64,000 nucleotides of DNA from positions 16,515-80,514 of the forward strand of contig JAJECK010000153.1 of NCBI GenBank assembly GCA_022822085.1, read 5' to 3'. Position numbers and translations under genes: made by a program. Below the pieces are notes generated by a model. That model was not told the origin of the DNA. It made no database searches and saw only the letters and a list, made by a program, of their open reading frames with translations. Source of the DNA: Candidatus Poribacteria bacterium. Lineage in GTDB: Bacteria; Poribacteria; WGA-4E; WGA-3G. This document shows, in pieces, positions 60,720 through 64,000 of the stretch. Every line of letters starts with the position of its first letter. The first letter of the stretch is position 1.

Positions 60720-63592
60720 TATTTACCTGCCAGTTTGCTGAGGTGGTTGTTTGCTTCTACTCTCCACTGTTCAGGTGGATTTAACTCAAGAAATCGTTTC
60801 CATTGGGTTCTGGCAAGTTCAAAGCGATCTGTATATTCATACATCAAAGCGAGATTATAGTTTGCCGTCAAATTTCGTTTGTCAATTTGAATGACGCGTT
60901 CAAACTGCTCTGCTGCTGAACCGAGTTTATCCATACTATACAATACGTTGGCGTAGACAATGAGTGTATCCACATGCTTATCGTTTAGGTTAATGGCAAT
61001 TTCCAACATCGCTTTTGCTTTGTTATATTCCAATTCAGAATTGTAATAGAGGTCACCGAGGCGTTGGTAGGCGGTAACTGCTTTTTCATCAATCTCAATC
61101 TCTTTTTCGTAAAGTTTGATAGCCTCTTTCCATTTTTGCTCGCGTTCTGCCAGTTTACCCAGCTGTGTATGAACGCCTTTGTATTTCGGATTGAGTTGCA
61201 GCACTTTCTGGAATGCTTCTTTAGCCTGGTCAAACTTTTCTATCCATATTTTGAGGATACCCATGTGGTAGTAGGCATCAGTTCTTTTCGGGTCTAATGT
61301 CACAACTTGCATAAAATCATTGATGATCTGTTCGCTAAGATACACTTTATCTTTTATGCGTTTGTAGCGGTTTGTAATCAGTCCACGATAATAATAGGAA
61401 TCAATATGACCAGGATTTAGTTTGATAGAGTTTGAATACTCTGTTACCGCCATATCCCCATGCACATGGTAGTCTTCAAGTGTCTCAGCGTGTGTATCTA
61501 ACAAACGAGCGAATTGATAATGCCATTCCCACTGTTCGGGATCGTGTTCATTTGCTAATCCGTAGTGATGAATTGCTTGATTTATGTTTTCTTCATAACT
61601 TTCTTCTTCACCTTTCTTGCTCCGTTTGTCAAATATAGCAGCAAGTGTGTGGTGGATTTTGGGGTGGTTGGGGTCAAGTATCAACGCGGGTTGATAGACG
61701 CGGATCATGTTATCTTCGTCTTTGCGAGTTTCATATATTCCACCAAGTTGGAAGAACGGTTCAGCATTTTCAGGATCTAATTCAATCGTTTTTTCATAGT
61801 AGACGATGGCGTTGTCAATATCCCCTTTGTTTTCATATAACTTGCCTGCCTGATATTGAGCATCAACGTTGTCCGGTTTTAGACGGATTGTTTCTAAATA
61901 TGAAGATAAGGCTTCATCAGGTTTTTCAAGCGCGAGATAGGATTGTGCTGATAGATAATGTGCTTGGGCATCTGTCGGATCAATGGTTATGATTTTCTTC
62001 AAAGTATCCAGTGCTTTCTGATGGGATGCGGACCTAATATGAATGTGTGCCATCTTGTATAGGACATCAGAGCGATTCGAATCTAACTCCAGAGTTTTTT
62101 GATAATAGATGAGTGCGTTTGCACTATCTTCATTGCCCTCGTAGGACTGACCTAAAAGATATGTTGCTTCAATGTCCTCTGGAAATAGGATGACATGTAT
62201 GTTTAGCGGTTCAATGGCTTCCTTATAGTTTTCCGAGTGGAATGCAGTTTTTCCCTGTTCAATAAACTTGTTTGCCAATGTAGGATCGAGTTCAAGGGCG
62301 CGGCGATAGTGTGTCGATGCTACATCTAAATTGCCCTTTTTACGATACAGATCACCTAAATGGATATGTGAATCGTTGAAATGTCCTTGTGGAAGTTGTA
62401 TGTCAAGATATGATGGCTCTTTCTCAATGATCTCAAGGGTCTTCTTGTAGAGTTCTATTGCCTTATCCGTATTGCCAGTATCTGCTTCTAACTTGGCCAT
62501 ATAGAAGTATGAACGGGGGTCTTCAGGTAGAATAGCCTTTGCTTTATCCATCAGTTCTCGCGCTTGATTTGCACCCAAGATACCGATGTAGTAAGGTTCT
62601 ATAGGTTTGTATATGTCGTTTTTGAGTGCAGGGTCACCTTCTATTGCCTGACGATAATGTGTTACTGCTGTGTCCCTATCACCTTGAGCATATAGTGCAT
62701 CTGCAATGGCGTAATGTGCTTGGGGATGACTTGGATCAATTTCGAGTGTACGTCTGTATAATTGGACTGCGCCATCTATATTGCTACCTTCAGCGAAAAT
62801 GACAGCCAATTCGTAGACATCTTGAGCAGTATAGGGTTGAATTTCTGCGGCTTTCTGATATTCTTTCAATGCTTCATCAAAAAAACCTTCTTTAGCAAGC
62901 ACTTGTCCGAGTTTGATATACGCAGGCGCGAATTTTCGGTTGTTCTGTATTGCTCTTTCAAATGTCTCTCGTGCTTGATTCAGACTGCCTTGATCAAAAT
63001 ATACTAAACCGATACCGTAGACAGGATATTCCCATTTCGGATTGAGAGCTTGGGCTGCTTCGAAAGATTGGAATGCTTCAGTATAGTTGTCTTGCTTGAG
63101 ATGTATCTCACCGATATAGTAGTGCGCAGGATAATAATTTGGATTTAATGTAAGGCTGGTTTTGAATTTGGTGAGGGCTTCCTCGTACTTTTCCTGTTTC
63201 TGATAGATTGCTCCGAGACTAAAATGTGCCCAAAACATAGATGGGTCAAGTTGAAGTGCAGTTTCATAGTGTGAGATTGCATAGGTTGCTGCGTCAGGAT
63301 TCTCTTTGATGTCTGTGAGTGCATAAGCGTATCCCAATCCATAGATAAACGCAGCATTAGTGACATAATTTGGTTTCTGCGCTTCATACAGTAGTGTTAC
63401 ATCAGCGAGGTGTCCATTTTTTCGCCATTTAACGATGTATTCTCTATGTTTTTGTGCTGCATCTTTTTTCGCCTTTAAGACTTTGGCGAAATCTTTTTGC
63501 ATATCTATTTCCCATTTTTCTTGTGCCATGGATAAAGTAGTTAGGCATGCAAATGTGAGTGATAGAATGAGTGCTATTGTTATTTTTTTCAT
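60719..63592 (-). CDS. Exported TPR-repeat protein
   Basis: 957 residues; AAGGAG precedes the ATG. Signal peptide at 1-23 (LTTLSMA-Q). From about 75 to the end nearly every 34 residues is a TPR, for example AHFSLGAIYQKQEKYEEALT, AHYYIGEIHLKQDNYTEAFQ, PAYIKLGQVLAKEGFFDEAL and QAHYLSAQSYLALEKPDEAL, around 20 in all. No other domain is seen. A pure superhelical scaffold exported to the periplasm or surface. The C-terminus (LSKLAGK) lacks the WGxxK tag. Its stop codon overlaps the right terminus of a palindromic element. Confidence 0.9.
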   Translation of the reverse strand: MKKITIALILSLTFACLTTLSMAQEKWEIDMQKDFAKVLKAKKDAAQKHREYIVKWRKNGHLADVTLLYEAQKPNYVTNAAFIYGLGYAYALTDIKENPDAATYAISHYETALQLDPSMFWAHFSLGAIYQKQEKYEEALTKFKTSLTLNPNYYPAHYYIGEIHLKQDNYTEAFQSFEAAQALNPKWEYPVYGIGLVYFDQGSLNQARETFERAIQNNRKFAPAYIKLGQVLAKEGFFDEALKEYQKAAEIQPYTAQDVYELAVIFAEGSNIDGAVQLYRRTLEIDPSHPQAHYAIADALYAQGDRDTAVTHYRQAIEGDPALKNDIYKPIEPYYIGILGANQARELMDKAKAILPEDPRSYFYMAKLEADTGNTDKAIELYKKTLEIIEKEPSYLDIQLPQGHFNDSHIHLGDLYRKKGNLDVASTHYRRALELDPTLANKFIEQGKTAFHSENYKEAIEPLNIHVILFPEDIEATYLLGQSYEGNEDSANALIYYQKTLELDSNRSDVLYKMAHIHIRSASHQKALDTLKKIITIDPTDAQAHYLSAQSYLALEKPDEALSSYLETIRLKPDNVDAQYQAGKLYENKGDIDNAIVYYEKTIELDPENAEPFFQLGGIYETRKDEDNMIRVYQPALILDPNHPKIHHTLAAIFDKRSKKGEEESYEENINQAIHHYGLANEHDPEQWEWHYQFARLLDTHAETLEDYHVHGDMAVTEYSNSIKLNPGHIDSYYYRGLITNRYKRIKDKVYLSEQIINDFMQVVTLDPKRTDAYYHMGILKIWIEKFDQAKEAFQKVLQLNPKYKGVHTQLGKLAEREQKWKEAIKLYEKEIEIDEKAVTAYQRLGDLYYNSELEYNKAKAMLEIAINLNDKHVDTLIVYANVLYSMDKLGSAAEQFERVIQIDKRNLTANYNLALMYEYTDRFELARTQWKRFLELNPPEQWRVEANNHLSKLAGK

Positions 63593-63648
63593 TTCTTATC
63601 TCCTTAAAATCTGCTTTGATGAAGATTAATTTATTTAAGTAGGTCCTT

Positions 63649-64000
63649 TTCTATCCGTATGAGGCAGGTGTACCCCATCGCTGGCGAGGTTTCCTAACCT
63701 CGCCACATTTCTATCCGTATGAGGCAGGTGTGCCCATCGCTGGCGAGGCGGGGAATGCCTAAATGGCATTCATACCGTTGATTTCTTCCTAACCTCGCGA
63801 CATTTTCTATCCGTATGAGGCAGGTGTACCCCATCGCTGGCGAGGCGGGGAATGCCTAAATGGCATTCATACCGTTGATTTCTTCCTAACCTCGCCACAT
63901 TTCTATCCGTATGAGGCAGGTGTGCCCATCGCTGGCGAGGTTTCCTAACCTCGCCACATTTCTATCCGTATGAGGCAGGTGTGCCCATCGCTGGCGAGGT
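63649..64000. repeat. Tandem array of two alternating palindromic units, cut by the window end
   Basis: Five units start at 63649, 63709, 63805, 63901 and 63960, each with TTCTATCCGTATGAGGCAGG. Unit lengths are 60, 96, 96 and 59 bases. The short unit has GGCGAGGTTTCCTAACCTCGCC; the long unit adds about 36 bases, including GAATGCCTAAATGGCATTC, between the same two arms. The same core is at 42740-42890 and 53552-53853. The first 56 bases after the TPR gene's start (63593-63648) hold its ribosome site and little else. Confidence 0.75.

Noticed and set aside
63649..64000. CRISPR array
   Set aside because: The segments between repeats are not unique; they are two near-identical versions of the same palindromic unit, and no cas genes are seen.
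1..64000. tRNA, rRNA, prophage and insertion-sequence genes
   Set aside because: I looked in the gaps between genes and among the proteins and saw no such gene. The mobile-looking elements are all non-coding.

Overview
The window looks like a piece of a Candidatus Poribacteria genome or a close uncultured relative. This is an inference from style, not from a marker gene: an AT-rich genome; many Sec-exported proteins with LamG-like jelly-roll domains, TPR arrays, FG-GAP/ASPIC-UnbV or beta-propeller folds; sugar-phosphate isomerase/epimerase and Gfo/Idh oxidoreductase singletons; and palindromic repeats scattered between genes. I see no rRNA, tRNA, CRISPR array, prophage or transposase gene.

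Layout. 1-10 kb: the 3' part of a giant exported TPR/LamG protein, a small LamG protein, a Gfo/Idh oxidoreductase and a HemK-like methyltransferase. 10-12 kb: a HEPN / coiled-coil / degenerate helicase-C plus RecJ-C-like / HTH protein. 12-17 kb (minus strand): an efflux adaptor, MsrA, a two-gene DUF6178-like pair and a sugar-phosphate isomerase. 17-20 kb: a WD40 protein and a convergent SUMF1-like lipid-free exported protein, then a gene-poor stretch with repeats. 20-26.4 kb: TatA, a CMD-family protein, a TPR protein, an ASPIC/UnbV protein and three tandem LamG paralogues. 26.4-29.7 kb: cupin, two overlapping methyltransferases, thioredoxin reductase. 29.9-31.7 kb: a small accessory patch with a DUF3990 (ADP-ribosyltransferase-like) protein, its coupled partner and a decaying tandem array of Rpn-tail-like genes. 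31.7-46.6 kb: FGGY kinase, MoaC, a caspase-like/transglutaminase fusion, MoxR, a glycosyltransferase, a solitary DNA methyltransferase, another LamG protein and a propeller protein, a Crp-like regulator, an M28 peptidase, an HtrA protease and a TPR protein. 46.7-57.2 kb: a cyclase-AAA-TPR signalling protein overlapping a sugar-phosphate isomerase, an unrecognised 799-residue membrane protein and a UPF0182 protein. 57.4-60.3 kb: trpD-trpC, DUF523, birA. 60.3-64 kb: three palindromic elements, a 957-residue TPR protein and a tandem repeat array that runs off the window.

The most interesting signal is a short C-terminal tag, roughly [AS]-[VI]-x-[PAS]-x-x-[KH]-[LVIA]-x-x-x-W-G-x-[LI]-K, found within the last 25 residues of six different Sec-signal proteins: five LamG proteins and one unrelated beta-propeller protein. 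It is absent from the other exported proteins here. It behaves like a sorting, anchoring or processing signal that pairs with an N-terminal signal peptide, and I know of no description of it. Other items worth following are the HEPN/RecJ-C-like fusion, the Rpn-tail array with conserved internal start sites, a 38-bp duplication that copies a ribosome-binding site and start codon, and several families of mobile-looking palindromic repeats, one of which ends inside a stop codon.
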